Positions 7,921 through 16,691 of a DNA stretch of 53,862 nucleotides are shown one piece after another. The notes under the pieces are model-generated. The model did no database searches. It was not told where the DNA came from and saw only the letters and a program-made list of their open reading frames with translations. The position numbers were made by a program, and so were the translations under genes. The first letter of the stretch is position 1; every line of letters starts with the position of its first letter. This DNA is from Caldilineaceae bacterium SB0664_bin_27 (GTDB taxonomy: Bacteria; Chloroflexota; Anaerolineae; Caldilineales; Caldilineaceae), in assembly GCA_009838625.1 (NCBI GenBank), contig VXRG01000185.1:1-53862 (forward strand). The letters run 5' to 3'.

Positions 7921-8832
7921 TTAGCCCTTGATACCGGTCACCACGATGCCCTGAATATAATATTTTTGAGCAACGAAGAAGACGACAATGGTGGGCATAA
8001 GGATCACGAGGGAGGTGGCCATAAGCAGTGACCATTGGACCTGGTATTGGCCCTGAAAGAAGCGCAAGCCGAGGGCCAGCGTGAAGTTTTCCGTTGTGGA
8101 CAGGAAGATAAGCGGTCCCAGAAAATCGTTCCAATGAAGCATGAAGGAAAAAACAGCAATAACCCCCATAGCGGGTCTCGTCAGAGGCAGCGCTATGTGC
8201 CAGAAGACCCCAAAGGTGTTACAGCCATCAACTCTTGCCGCGTCATCCAGATCCATGGGTATGGTCCTGAAAAATTGCCGCAGTAGAAAAATGTAGAAGG
8301 CATTGCTGGCAAAGAAGGTTGGCACGATCAGGGGTAAAAACGTATCGATCCAACCCAGGTTCTTGAAGAGCAAAAATAGGGGGGCCACGATGGAAGGATA
8401 GGGCAACATCAGGGTGGCCAGGACCAGTACAAAGAGCACATCACGTCCCACAAAGCGGATGCGGGCAAACCCAAAGCCGACGATTGCACAGGACACCACG
8501 TGGCCGATGATGCTGACGGAGGTGATGTTTACTGTATTTAAAAACCATGTGCTGAAGGGCAAAAGCGTCCATGCATCCGGATAGTTCGGCCAGTAGGGCG
8601 GATTCGGAATCCATTCGATGGGAAAGGCAAATTCTGTTCCCGGTCTTTTCAGCGAAGTGCTGATCATCCAGAAAAAAGGCAGCATGACAAAAATGGTACC
8701 AGCAATTAACACAAGAAAGATGAGGATAGTAGCAACGCGATTTTGGAATCGTTGGCTCTGGAAGTATCTGACAGAAGAGAGATCGCGTTTCTGCCGGCCA
8801 GGGACGCTGTCAGCAGCGATTTGACTGGACAC
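7921..8832 (-). CDS. Carbohydrate ABC transporter permease, MalG type
   Basis: This inner-membrane permease has six predicted membrane segments and the cytoplasmic EAA loop (DDAARVDGCNTFGVFWHIALP) that docks the ATPase. A GTG at 8832 has GGAGG eight bases upstream; a GTG at 8841 is the longer alternative but has no spacing from its site. It follows the MalF-type gene by about 30 bases and ends before the amidohydrolase. No ATPase gene is near, so a shared MsmK/UgpC-type ATPase encoded elsewhere is likely. Confidence 0.92.
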   Translation of the reverse strand: MSSQIAADSVPGRQKRDLSSVRYFQSQRFQNRVATILIFLVLIAGTIFVMLPFFWMISTSLKRPGTEFAFPIEWIPNPPYWPNYPDAWTLLPFSTWFLNTVNITSVSIIGHVVSCAIVGFGFARIRFVGRDVLFVLVLATLMLPYPSIVAPLFLLFKNLGWIDTFLPLIVPTFFASNAFYIFLLRQFFRTIPMDLDDAARVDGCNTFGVFWHIALPLTRPAMGVIAVFSFMLHWNDFLGPLIFLSTTENFTLALGLRFFQGQYQVQWSLLMATSLVILMPTIVVFFVAQKYYIQGIVVTGIKG

Positions 8833-8865
8833 GAGTATCACCTCCGACGACGAATGTGGCAGGCC

Positions 8866-9753
8866 TCAGTCACTCTCATAGTAGACCCAACTGGAGGACG
8901 TTTTGAGGATGATGACGGTGAAGACCAAAATGATCAGGAACAAGATCCAGCTCAACGCCGATGCATAGCCCATGTTGAACCACACGAAAGCCTGCTGGTA
9001 CAAGTACATCACATAGAAGAGCGTAGCGTAGTTAGGGCCACCATCGGTCATGACGTAGGCCTGGGTAAAAACCTGGAATGAGACAATCACGCCCATGACC
9101 AGATTGAGCAACAAGACCGGCGTGATCATGGGAACCGTTATGTGGAGAAGCTTCTTCCAAGCGCCGGCGCCATCTAAGGTGGCCGCCTCATAAAAGGCGG
9201 TAGGAATGCCCTGCAAAGCGCCCAGGTAGATGAGCATACCGCCGCCGACTCCCCAGATACTCATGATGATCAGCGCAGGTATCGCCCATGCTTCGCTCCC
9301 CAACCACAAGGGGCCAATGATGCCAATCTTTTTCAGCAGGACGTTGATGATACCGAAGCGCGGGTTAAAGATCCACATCCACAACAACGAAACCGCGACG
9401 CCTGAGGCTACGCTTGGCAAAAAGAAGATGGTGCGAAAGACAGAAAGCCCCTTCACTTTCTGATTGAGAAGCAGGGCGAGGAGCAGCCCCAAGACGACGT
9501 TGAGGGGCACGTTGAGCAGATAGTAGAGGGTGACCTTGATCGACTGCCAAAAGAACCGATCCTCCACCATCTTCTGGTAGTTCGCCAACCCCACAATCTC
9601 AGGCGTACCGACGACATTCCATTTGGTCAGGCTGATTGAGAATGAGCCGAGCAAGGCCCCGGCGGTGAACACGACAAAACCAAAAATCCAGGGTGAGATG
9701 AAAAGATAACCCTCAATGTTGCGTCGCCAGAACATTCTATTTTTGCCCAGCAT
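8866..9753 (-). CDS. Carbohydrate ABC transporter permease, MalF type
   Basis: The 295-residue permease starts with a membrane helix (YLFISPWIFGFVVFTAGALL), continues with five more, and carries the EAA loop EAATLDGAGAWKKLLHITVP near residue 195. The length fits the short MalF-like subunits of CUT1 importers. It is transcribed just ahead of the MalG-type gene, with which it should form the translocation pore. It is separated from the solute-binding protein gene by a 339-bp gap that holds palindromic repeat copy 2. Confidence 0.92.
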   Translation of the reverse strand: MLGKNRMFWRRNIEGYLFISPWIFGFVVFTAGALLGSFSISLTKWNVVGTPEIVGLANYQKMVEDRFFWQSIKVTLYYLLNVPLNVVLGLLLALLLNQKVKGLSVFRTIFFLPSVASGVAVSLLWMWIFNPRFGIINVLLKKIGIIGPLWLGSEAWAIPALIIMSIWGVGGGMLIYLGALQGIPTAFYEAATLDGAGAWKKLLHITVPMITPVLLLNLVMGVIVSFQVFTQAYVMTDGGPNYATLFYVMYLYQQAFVWFNMGYASALSWILFLIILVFTVIILKTSSSWVYYESD

Positions 9754-9915
9754 GTTGACGTCTTTTCCTTTATGGAAGAACGCGGGAAAGCCCCCGGTTT
9801 ATGCGTAAACACGTTTACGGGTAAACACGGGGTATGATAGGCTCGAATCTCTTGCCCGTCAATGCTCAAGCCGGCTTCGGGTGTGTCCCAGAATTCAGGC
9901 GAATTTTCAGAATGT

Positions 9916-10033
9916 AGCATCTTGAGTAGCCGAAGCAGGGCGGAGGCGTATCGAAAGGTGCGGGTAAGCCTCGAATCGTTGCTTGAGCCGCACCCCTGGA
10001 TACGGTTTCCGCTCCGCTCCACCCTACTCGGGC
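9916..10033. repeat. Palindromic element (MITE-like), copy 2
   Basis: This diverged copy of the 2305-2444 element starts AGCATCTTGAGTAG and keeps the internal CGTATCGAAAGGTGCGG arm facing a worn CCGCACCCCTGGATACGG. The right end keeps only CTACTCGGG. It occupies most of the 9754-10092 gap between the binding-protein and permease genes, where it could modulate operon expression. I see no gene in the rest of the gap. Confidence 0.65.
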
Positions 10034-10092
10034 CTGTCCTGAGTTCCTACTATTTCGCAGCGTAAATGTGTCTGCCCGGCGATTCTTTTGCC

Positions 10093-11496
10093 CTAGGAGA
10101 CTTCGGCCAGAGCCTCTTCAGTTAGCACACAGGCTTCTGCCATGGCCTCATCGATATCCTTGGTGCCCCGCAGCACATTCCTTATCTCTTCGTACACTAT
10201 CGTGAAGATAATTTTGAGGGCAGCCGGCGTTCTGTACACGAAGGGATCTGGCTTCACGTGGCCAAGGAGGCGTGGGATCATCTTGGGATCAAGACCACCA
10301 TCCCTCAGCGGCTTGTTGTATGCCTCCATGTCGAAAATAGACTTGCGAGTTGGCATATAATAGGTGGCCAGCAGGACGCCCGCATCATACGTCTGCTGTA
10401 CAGCCTCCGCGCTGCTTCGCCAGCTCATCCATTCGTAGACAGCGTCGGGGTTTGGTGTGGTGCTCGAAGTCACAGACTGGTCCGTGTCGCCCCAGACAAT
10501 GAAGCCTGCAGGCCCGGCGGGTAGCGGGACCAAGTCCCAGCCAAAGGGAAACTCCCGTCCTGGTCGAATATCCTCTACTGCGCCCCCAGCGGCCATGCCC
10601 ATACCGATCGCGCCGGATCTAAATTCGATACCCAACTCAGCCAGATTCAGGGCCGGCGAAGGCTGGACCTCATGTTTTAGGACACAATCGGCCATCCATT
10701 GGACCGCTGCCTTGACCTCTGCGCTTTCCACAGTACACTTGCTTGGGTCGAACAGATCGTCCAGGTAATCGCCGCCGAAGGCGCGGACGATGGCCAGGGT
10801 GTGGGTTCCCCAATAACCCTCGCATCCCCATTGATCGATCTGTCCATCTCCATCCGAATCGATGCTGAGTTCTTTCAGCATCTCCACGAAGCTGTCAGTA
10901 TTCCATCCGTCCTCTCCGTCCTCCCAATAAAGGTCGGCCGGGGTGGGCAATCCTGCCTTTTCGAAGAGATCCTTGTTGAATCTCAGGCAATGGGACGAGG
11001 TCCAGAGCGGCAACCCCATAATGTCGTCCCCGAATCTGGCATCGCCGGGGAACAGAATGTCATCGTAGTTCAAGTCGGAGTCCGCATCCACATAATCGTT
11101 AATGGGAATCGCGGCCCCTGCGTGTACAACCTGGAACATCAACGCGGGATGGCAGGCAAACGTGTCCGGCGCCGTTCCCCCGGCGATCATGACCGGGATC
11201 TTGGTGTTGTAATCTTCCCAGGGCAATGCTATGGGCTCGACATTAATGTGGGGATGACTTTCTCGAAACACAGAAATAATCTCCCCTTCAAGCACCGCAT
11301 CATCATCAAAGCCATGTCTGGCAGCGGATATCTCAATGACTTCTGGGGCTGGCGCATCTGCTTGGGCCATTCCGGATTCAGGTTCGGCTGAGCTGTCCGG
11401 AGCTGGCTGAACTGCACAGGCGGCCAACGAAAGGCCGGCTGCCGACATACTGCCAACTCTCAGAAAGTCACGACGGTTCAAACGTTTTTCATTCAT
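10093..11496 (-). CDS. Extracellular solute-binding lipoprotein of a sugar ABC importer
   Basis: The protein starts with a Tat-type signal (RRDFLRVG) merging into a lipobox (LSLAAC), followed by an acidic Ser/Pro/Glu linker and a family-1 solute-binding fold of about 420 residues. The ATG at 11496 sits six to seven bases after GGAG; an ATG at 11502 is the longer option. Gene order (binding protein, MalF, MalG) is classic CUT1. A run of aspartates (SDGDGQIDQWG) resembles a calcium loop seen in many such proteins. The ligand is unknown; sugars, oligosaccharides and polyols are typical. Confidence 0.9.
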   Translation of the reverse strand: MNEKRLNRRDFLRVGSMSAAGLSLAACAVQPAPDSSAEPESGMAQADAPAPEVIEISAARHGFDDDAVLEGEIISVFRESHPHINVEPIALPWEDYNTKIPVMIAGGTAPDTFACHPALMFQVVHAGAAIPINDYVDADSDLNYDDILFPGDARFGDDIMGLPLWTSSHCLRFNKDLFEKAGLPTPADLYWEDGEDGWNTDSFVEMLKELSIDSDGDGQIDQWGCEGYWGTHTLAIVRAFGGDYLDDLFDPSKCTVESAEVKAAVQWMADCVLKHEVQPSPALNLAELGIEFRSGAIGMGMAAGGAVEDIRPGREFPFGWDLVPLPAGPAGFIVWGDTDQSVTSSTTPNPDAVYEWMSWRSSAEAVQQTYDAGVLLATYYMPTRKSIFDMEAYNKPLRDGGLDPKMIPRLLGHVKPDPFVYRTPAALKIIFTIVYEEIRNVLRGTKDIDEAMAEACVLTEEALAEVS

Positions 11497-11502
11497 TTTC
11501 AT

Positions 11503-12033
11503 TCTCCGGTGTCGTCTCGATGGAGACAGTTCGACTCCTCTGAAAATGTTATGACTACAATGTACTTTTTTTTGCTTTATGGGCGGCTCCTTTCTTTCGT
11601 TAGTAATTGTTCAGCATTGCCTTGCGAAGTTACTGGTAATTTGCCCCAATCACCATTTGCTCCTATGTCAAATGGTTTCCACCATCCTGACGCCGTAAGA
11701 TACTCCTCTAAAAGGCGATATACAAGGCCATGAACCGGCCAATCACCGGCCAAAAAATCGAAATGGGCGCATTTAGAACACGGATTGGCAGGATTTGGTG
11801 GATTTCTTAACCCGTTTTAACTGTTCGGCGCAAACGCTCTATCCGGCAAAAATTTTTGCCGGAACACTAGCCTCGGCTGATACTTTGTTATACAATTTTA
11901 GTTATGAGCAAGACCGCATTTTGGCTGTTCGTATTCGTGACGCACTGGCGGAGATTGAGCATGTGCAGCGGCGCTTCCAAACGGCTCGAAAAGTTTTTGG
12001 GAATGTCGGCTAGCGTATGGATATCACAAGGGT
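11503..12033. other. Intergenic region with gene relic and palindrome
   Basis: This ~530-base divergent gap holds the 11715-11765 repeat, which reads as a protein-like relic on the minus strand (HFDFLAGDWPVHGLVY and on to about 11590), and a perfect 20-bp palindrome at 11843-11862. No intact gene is supported. Confidence 0.5.
11843..11862. promoter_or_regulatory. Perfect 20-bp palindrome upstream of the response regulator
   Basis: CCGGCAAAAATTTTTGCCGG is fully self-complementary and lies about 180 bases before the response-regulator start. It lacks a T run after the stem, so a dimeric-protein operator is more likely than a terminator. The binding factor is unknown. Confidence 0.4.
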
Positions 12034-13305
12034 GTGGCGAAGACAATGACAGAACCGAAAGACCAAGATTTGGAAACGATTGAAGTCCTCGAACAGGCCT
12101 TATACGAAGCATTACCCCATCTCAACGACCCCGTTTACCAGCCACCGGTGCTATTGTGGCAGGTGTTAGGGGTGCCACAGCAGCAGGGCGTCAAGGAGAT
12201 GCAGTCTGCACTCATCAAAGCCATTGAGGCTTTGAAACCAGCCCCCGATGTTGCACCCTATGCCCACAGTCAGCGAATATACGAACTCTTATATTTGCGC
12301 TATCGGCAAGGCCTGACGCAAGAAGAAACGAGTGATCGCATGAAATTGTCGATTCGCCAGATTCGTCGCGAACAGAAGCGAGCCATCCATAATTTGGCGC
12401 AATGGCTGTGGGGCCAGAGGAGGACAGATACGCCAGCAGTCGCTGGCACACCATCAACAGATGGTGGCAACATTGAAACCGACCCGTGGCGTTCTCAGGT
12501 GCAGCAAGAGTTAGCTATCTTGCAGCAGAACGTGCCGGAGACCAAGAGCGAGGTGGCCGCCGTCATCGCCAGGGTGGTGCAGGTCGGCCAGGTGCTAACG
12601 GCCAAACACAATATTCAATTAAAGGTTGACCCCATCCCAGAAAATCTGACCGCGGTGATTCAGCCTTCGGCGCTGCGGCAAATATTACTAACCGCCATCG
12701 AGAAGTTGGCGCAACTCATGGCGTCGGGCGAAATTGTCCTGCTGGCTGAAATGGCAGGGGATATCATCACCCTCACCGTGACAGGTGGCCCGATTGTCAC
12801 CGATACGCTACCCGGCAGCGCCCCGCTGCCCAGCAGCGACCTCATCCAAGAGCTTCTGGGCGATCAAGGTGATACGCTCAATATCCGGCGGGCCGCTGAA
12901 AGCATTGTCTTTCGGTTCAGTCTGCCATCTGCCGGTGACCCCATTTCCGTACTTGTGGTGGATGATAACGCTGATCTGGTAACCTTCTTCCGGATCTCTG
13001 TCACCAATACCCCCTATCAGATCATCCATCTGGCCGATGGCGAACGCCTTTTTGAAACCATTGCCCTCACAAAACCAAACCTAATCATCCTGGACGTGCT
13101 CCTGCCCGGTATGGATGGCTGGGAGCTGCTGGCCTATCTGCATGAGCATCCTGATACCCGGGCCATTCCCATCATTGTCTGCTCTGTCATCCGCCGGGAA
13201 GAGCTGGCTTTGGCGCTGGGCGCGTCGCTTTTTTTGCCAAAACCGGTGCGGCGGCGGGAGTTTATCGAGGCGCTGGATGAAGCATATGGTCGGGTTGCGG
13301 GGTGA
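12034..13305 (+). CDS. Response regulator with sigma-4-like HTH, degenerate GHKL module and C-terminal receiver
   Basis: Order of modules: an N-terminal region, then a helix-turn-helix resembling sigma-70 region 4 (residues ~80-125, YLRYRQGLTQEETSDRM...), a middle part resembling a histidine-kinase ATPase fold with an N-box-like SALRQILLTAIEKLAQ but no clear glycine boxes, and a CheY receiver at ~305-420 with DD, phospho-acceptor Asp in LIILDVLLPG and Lys in FLPKPV. Having the receiver at the C-terminus behind an output HTH is unusual. GTG 12034 or ATG 12046 may start it. It converges on the hybrid kinase gene at 13547-15769, a likely partner. Confidence 0.8.
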   Translation: MAKTMTEPKDQDLETIEVLEQALYEALPHLNDPVYQPPVLLWQVLGVPQQQGVKEMQSALIKAIEALKPAPDVAPYAHSQRIYELLYLRYRQGLTQEETSDRMKLSIRQIRREQKRAIHNLAQWLWGQRRTDTPAVAGTPSTDGGNIETDPWRSQVQQELAILQQNVPETKSEVAAVIARVVQVGQVLTAKHNIQLKVDPIPENLTAVIQPSALRQILLTAIEKLAQLMASGEIVLLAEMAGDIITLTVTGGPIVTDTLPGSAPLPSSDLIQELLGDQGDTLNIRRAAESIVFRFSLPSAGDPISVLVVDDNADLVTFFRISVTNTPYQIIHLADGERLFETIALTKPNLIILDVLLPGMDGWELLAYLHEHPDTRAIPIIVCSVIRREELALALGASLFLPKPVRRREFIEALDEAYGRVAG

Positions 13306-13320
13306 GATGAAGTATTTATA

Positions 13321-13386
13321 GAGGCGTTGCTACATCAATCTTCATCACCATTACAAGAGAAGCTGAAGAAACACGGGCGTGAGTAG
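13321..13386 (+). pseudogene. C-terminal remnant of a DUF433-type antitoxin
   Basis: The in-frame end ...SSSPLQEKLKKHGRE followed by TAG resembles the conserved C-terminus of DUF433 antitoxins (a P-L-x-x-L-x-x-x-G tail). Everything upstream is missing, since the regulator gene ends at 13305. It overlaps the start of the DUF5615 remnant, the usual arrangement of this pair. Confidence 0.5.
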
Positions 13387-13546
13387 AATTCGATGTTATA
13401 CGGATGAACATGTGTCAAAAGCCGCTATCCGGGGACTTCGTGAACGAGGGATAGACGTTCTCAGCGTACCTGAGGCACATATGCTCGGGGCATCGGATGA
13501 GGAGCCTTTAGCGTTCGCTTTTTGCAGAGGGTAGAGTGATATTTGT
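13379..13546 (+). pseudogene. Truncated, frameshifted DUF5615 PIN-like toxin
   Basis: From a GTG overlapping the antitoxin stop the frame reads RIRCYTDEHVSKAAIRGLRE, then GIDVLSVPEAHMLGASDEEP, a clear DUF5615 N-terminus (PIN-like RNase family). It ends at TAG 13532 after 51 codons. Removing one T from the T5 run at 13519-13523 restores AFAEGRVIFVH, the expected continuation, so a +1 frameshift broke it. Soon after, the sequence enters the end of the antisense kinase gene, so the C-terminal half is also lost. Intact proteins have about 110-120 residues. Confidence 0.7.
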
Positions 13547-15769
13547 TCACTCAAAATCCCCATCTGCCTTCATTAACAGCGCCGCAAGCCGGTGGGAACA
13601 GGGCAGCAGCTTGTTAATCGGTACCCCCGCACCCATCGTTGCCAACAGTACGCTACTGCGAGTTGGCCAGGCCACAAGCTCTTCGCCGGAGATTGCGATC
13701 ACCGGAATGTCACGAATCGCCGCGTCTTGATTCTTTTCCGCCAAAACCTGCCAACCGGGCATATCGGGCAGAAGAATGTCCAGTAGGACCAAATCTGGAG
13801 CCTCACTGCCCCGGACCCGATGGTGTAGCTCGGCCAACGCTTCCGCCCCGCTGGCGGTGGGGGTAATCTCCAACGTAGGGTCAATGATAGAGAGCATCTG
13901 GGTATAGAGTTGGCGAATATCCGGATTGTCGTCCACCAGCAAAATGCGCTTCACCGGCTTGTCAAGCGAATTCAAGGCCTTGGCTAAATCCGGCTGTCCG
14001 ATCGGCTTGATCAAATAGTCGACAGCCCCGGCCTCTAAGGCATAATTGATTTTCGGCGGAAAGGCACACCCAAGAATGGGCATATCAGGTATGGCTTGCC
14101 GGGCCTCTTCCACTAATAGGATCAATTGTTGGGGAGCGGCTGCATTGAGGATCAGCATATGGGTCGGATGGGTTTGCAACGCTTCGAGAGCGCCAGGCAG
14201 ATCACGGCTCTCGGTAAACTGAATCTCATCGGTATGGCGGCTGAGCAGGGGGGCCAAATCGCCACTTTCATCACAAACCATTATCCGTTGTTTGCGCGGC
14301 ATTTCGGGCAATTGAGGCCAGGTCGTGCGTTCATGCCAAACCCAGTCTTCGGCAAAGCCAGGGGCCGACGTGCCCCCGGCCGGCAGCGGCGGGGCGATGG
14401 GCAGGGTGAATGAGAAGGTGCTGCCGAAGCCTAATTTACTTTCGGCCCATATCCGACCCTGATGACGTTCGATGAATTGTTGGCTGACACTGAGGCCGAG
14501 TCCACTGCCGCCTTGAGCAGGTCGCGTTTGGTCCGCCTGCGCAAACGGTTCAAAGATTCTGTCCAGCTCTTGCGGGGTGATACCGGGACCCGTATCCGTT
14601 ACGCTGATAAGAACGTCACTGCCCTGGTGCGTTGCTTTGACGATAATGCCGCCAGTCTCCGTATAGCGGGCCGCATTGCTCACCAGGTTGAGAACCACCT
14701 GTCGGATACGGGTTCTGTCGCAGTAAACTTGGGGGAAATCGTCATCAATGCTGACCTGCAAAGTGAGTGCTTTCCTTTCAATCAGCGGACGCACCACCAT
14801 CACCACCGCATTTTTTATATCGTCAGCCAAATCGGCCCATTCCCGATGCAGTCTCAGCCGGCCTGCATCGGCCTGGCTGAGATCCAGGACATCGTTGATC
14901 ATGCTGGCCAAATGATTGCTGTTGCGCTGTATGATCTCCAGAACTTGCATGAGCAAGGGTGGCAGCGATTTCCCATAGGCTTCAGGTACCTCCAGCATCG
15001 TGTCAATCAGACCCAGAATTATATTCAGCGGTGTCCGAAATTCGTGGCTGATCTTGGCCACAAAGGCGGCCTTGGCTTGATCAGCTTCCTCAGCAATCTG
15101 ACGTAGGACGACCAACCGCTGATTGAGCAGTTCCTGGGTCTGGTAGGCCGATTTCAAATCCTCCTGCATTTGGGCCAACTGGACTCTTTGATCCCGCGTT
15201 TCATCTAATCGCTGCTGCGCTCGGTGAAACTGATCGTATAACCACTGGCTGCGCCGAACCTGGGGGCCGATGATGGCCAACAGCAGGCCGAGTACCGTCC
15301 AGATCAGCCCGATTGTCAGAACAAGGAAGATGGGGTCTATCCCAATGGTTGGCCACAGGAATAGCAGCCCTATAGTTTCCAGTAAAGCCGTGAGCAACGC
15401 CGCAGTCCAGGTCATGAGCGCCAGCGCCAAAAGGGGCAACAAGATCATCAATAGGTAGAGGTCGGATATCCCAAATCGGATGAATGCCAGGTTGATGAGG
15501 ATGCTCAGACCGATGAGGGTAAACCAGCGGCTGAGCCTAGTCCCACCCAACCGATCCAGCCACCAGATAAGCATAGCCAGGCCAAAGCATACCAAGGGTA
15601 TTTGGGACAACCGTTGTACCGGCTCAACCAGCAGTTCACCCATGAACGTCACAGCTGACCCCACGCAGACCAGCACGGCAATAACCCAGGTGGGCGATAA
15701 GCGTAACTCCGGGTCGATCTCCAGGCCGGGTCTTGCGGCGAAGGTTGTTATTCCGTCTTTTGTGATCAT
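13547..15769 (-). CDS. Membrane hybrid histidine kinase with two receiver domains
   Basis: From ATG 15769 (AGGAG seven bases upstream; the frame extends to 15799) the protein has ~740 residues. Six hydrophobic segments (residues ~28-168) give a membrane sensor, followed by a coiled coil, HisKA with SHEFRTPLN (His ~242), an ATPase domain with N-box LNLVSNAARY, DTGPGI and GGSGLGLSV, then two receivers. The first receiver has LILNAAAP where the phospho-Asp should be, so it is probably inactive. The second keeps DD and LVLLDILLPD. It faces the regulator at 12034-13305 tail to tail. Signal unknown. Confidence 0.88.
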   Translation of the reverse strand: MITKDGITTFAARPGLEIDPELRLSPTWVIAVLVCVGSAVTFMGELLVEPVQRLSQIPLVCFGLAMLIWWLDRLGGTRLSRWFTLIGLSILINLAFIRFGISDLYLLMILLPLLALALMTWTAALLTALLETIGLLFLWPTIGIDPIFLVLTIGLIWTVLGLLLAIIGPQVRRSQWLYDQFHRAQQRLDETRDQRVQLAQMQEDLKSAYQTQELLNQRLVVLRQIAEEADQAKAAFVAKISHEFRTPLNIILGLIDTMLEVPEAYGKSLPPLLMQVLEIIQRNSNHLASMINDVLDLSQADAGRLRLHREWADLADDIKNAVVMVVRPLIERKALTLQVSIDDDFPQVYCDRTRIRQVVLNLVSNAARYTETGGIIVKATHQGSDVLISVTDTGPGITPQELDRIFEPFAQADQTRPAQGGSGLGLSVSQQFIERHQGRIWAESKLGFGSTFSFTLPIAPPLPAGGTSAPGFAEDWVWHERTTWPQLPEMPRKQRIMVCDESGDLAPLLSRHTDEIQFTESRDLPGALEALQTHPTHMLILNAAAPQQLILLVEEARQAIPDMPILGCAFPPKINYALEAGAVDYLIKPIGQPDLAKALNSLDKPVKRILLVDDNPDIRQLYTQMLSIIDPTLEITPTASGAEALAELHHRVRGSEAPDLVLLDILLPDMPGWQVLAEKNQDAAIRDIPVIAISGEELVAWPTRSSVLLATMGAGVPINKLLPCSHRLAALLMKADGDFE

Positions 15770-15849
15770 ACTTGTTCTCCTGCCGAAATGCTGGCTCAAT
15801 TTACCCGGCTATTATACTAAAAATGAACGAGGAGGGCTTGTTGTATCCT

Positions 15850-15945
15850 GAAGTGGGCCCCAAGAACCGGACCACAAGCTAAGGTGTATAATGGAGTAAT
15901 TCACCGAGCCTGTGGAGGGGCAGAACGATGGTCAAAAAACGCCGC
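15850..15945 (+). mobile_element. Left-end remnant of an IS3-family element
   Basis: The sequence GAAGTGGGCCCCAAGAACCG and onward matches, base for base with scattered changes, the terminal region and OrfA start of the IS3 element at 31176-32142 (read from 32142 down). It includes the AAGGTGTATAATGGAG promoter-like segment and an ATG reading MVKKRR like the other copy's MVRKRR. Only ~95 bases remain. It marks a boundary: genes to the left look lower in GC by eye than those to the right. Confidence 0.65.
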
Positions 15946-15963
15946 TTCAGTAGAAGCGGCGTT
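15932..15963 (-). terminator. Hairpin with T6 tract, minus-strand oriented
   Basis: AACGCCGCTTC and GAAGCGGCGTT form a perfect 11-bp stem with a 4-base loop. On the minus strand the stem is followed by TTTTTT, a classic intrinsic terminator. It lies upstream of the kinase gene, where it would insulate it from right-side antisense transcription. Confidence 0.6.
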
Positions 15964-16218
15964 CTTGATTGATCGCGCCGGTTGAATTAGAGATGCAGCG
16001 AGCAAGGTTGCCCGACACGCCTTTGCGGCTTATCTGTCATCCGACTAAGGCAATGGTGGATAGCCGGGCCCTCCGGCAATCAGTTCGTCGTAGCGGAGCG
16101 GTTTTCGGCTGTGGTACAATGCTGGCTGAAATTGTGGCAGGAAACCTCTTCGGCAGACACGACCGAGAAGGCACCAAGTTCCCCTTCTTCATACACAAAG
16201 AAAGAAAGGAAGCATGAA

Positions 16219-16686
16219 ATGACACAGGTTGCTGTGGGAGTTCACAGGCAGATTCGATCTTCGATACACACGGCAGTTGAAGGGCTTTCCGCAGAGCAAC
16301 TGCACGCGATGCCAGATGGCTTTGACAACAACATCGCCTGGAATCTGGGGCACATCATGGTGGTCCAGCAGCGTATTCTTTACGGCTCAAGCGGCCTTCC
16401 CCTGTCGGTCTCGGATTCGATGATCCCGATGTACCTGCCCAATACTTCGCCAGCGGACTGGGAGACTGAGCCGGATGCAGAAGCACTTGTGGCGATGCTG
16501 ATGCCGCAACAGGAACAGTTGGAGGCAGATTTTGCGGCGGGCCGCTTCAGCGAGAACGAATTCAGCGTGTTTACGACCCGATCAGGCCTCGCGCTGGAGG
16601 ACCTGGATTCGGTGCTGACTTTCAACATTTACCACGAGTCGCAACACTACGGATTTATCCTTGCCCTGATCAACCTGGTGGGCTGA
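16219..16686 (+). CDS. DinB-like (DinB_2) four-helix protein
   Basis: The 155-residue protein is an all-helical DinB/YfiT-type protein. Potential metal ligands are His in [11 protein letters not shown] (~residue 44) and the two His in [10 protein letters not shown] near the end. Such proteins bind a divalent metal and often act as thiol transferases, though many have no known role. ATG 16219 follows AAAGGAAG; the longer open frame upstream is not needed. It ends six bases before the thiolase start, so the two may be cotranscribed. Confidence 0.8.
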   Translation: MTQVAVGVHRQIRSSIHTAVEGLSAEQLHAMPDGFDNNIAWNLGHIMVVQQRILYGSSGLPLSVSDSMIPMYLPNTSPADWETEPDAEALVAMLMPQQEQLEADFAAGRFSENEFSVFTTRSGLALEDLDSVLTFNIYHESQHYGFILALINLVG

Positions 16687-16691
16687 GCCCT

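Noticed and set aside
15938..15963. The hairpin as a plus-strand terminator
   Set aside because: The T6 run lies on the minus-strand side; plus-strand sequence after the stem is not T-rich.
16111..16218. Upstream extension of the DinB gene
   Set aside because: ATG 16219 has the ribosome site and the extension reads as low-complexity.
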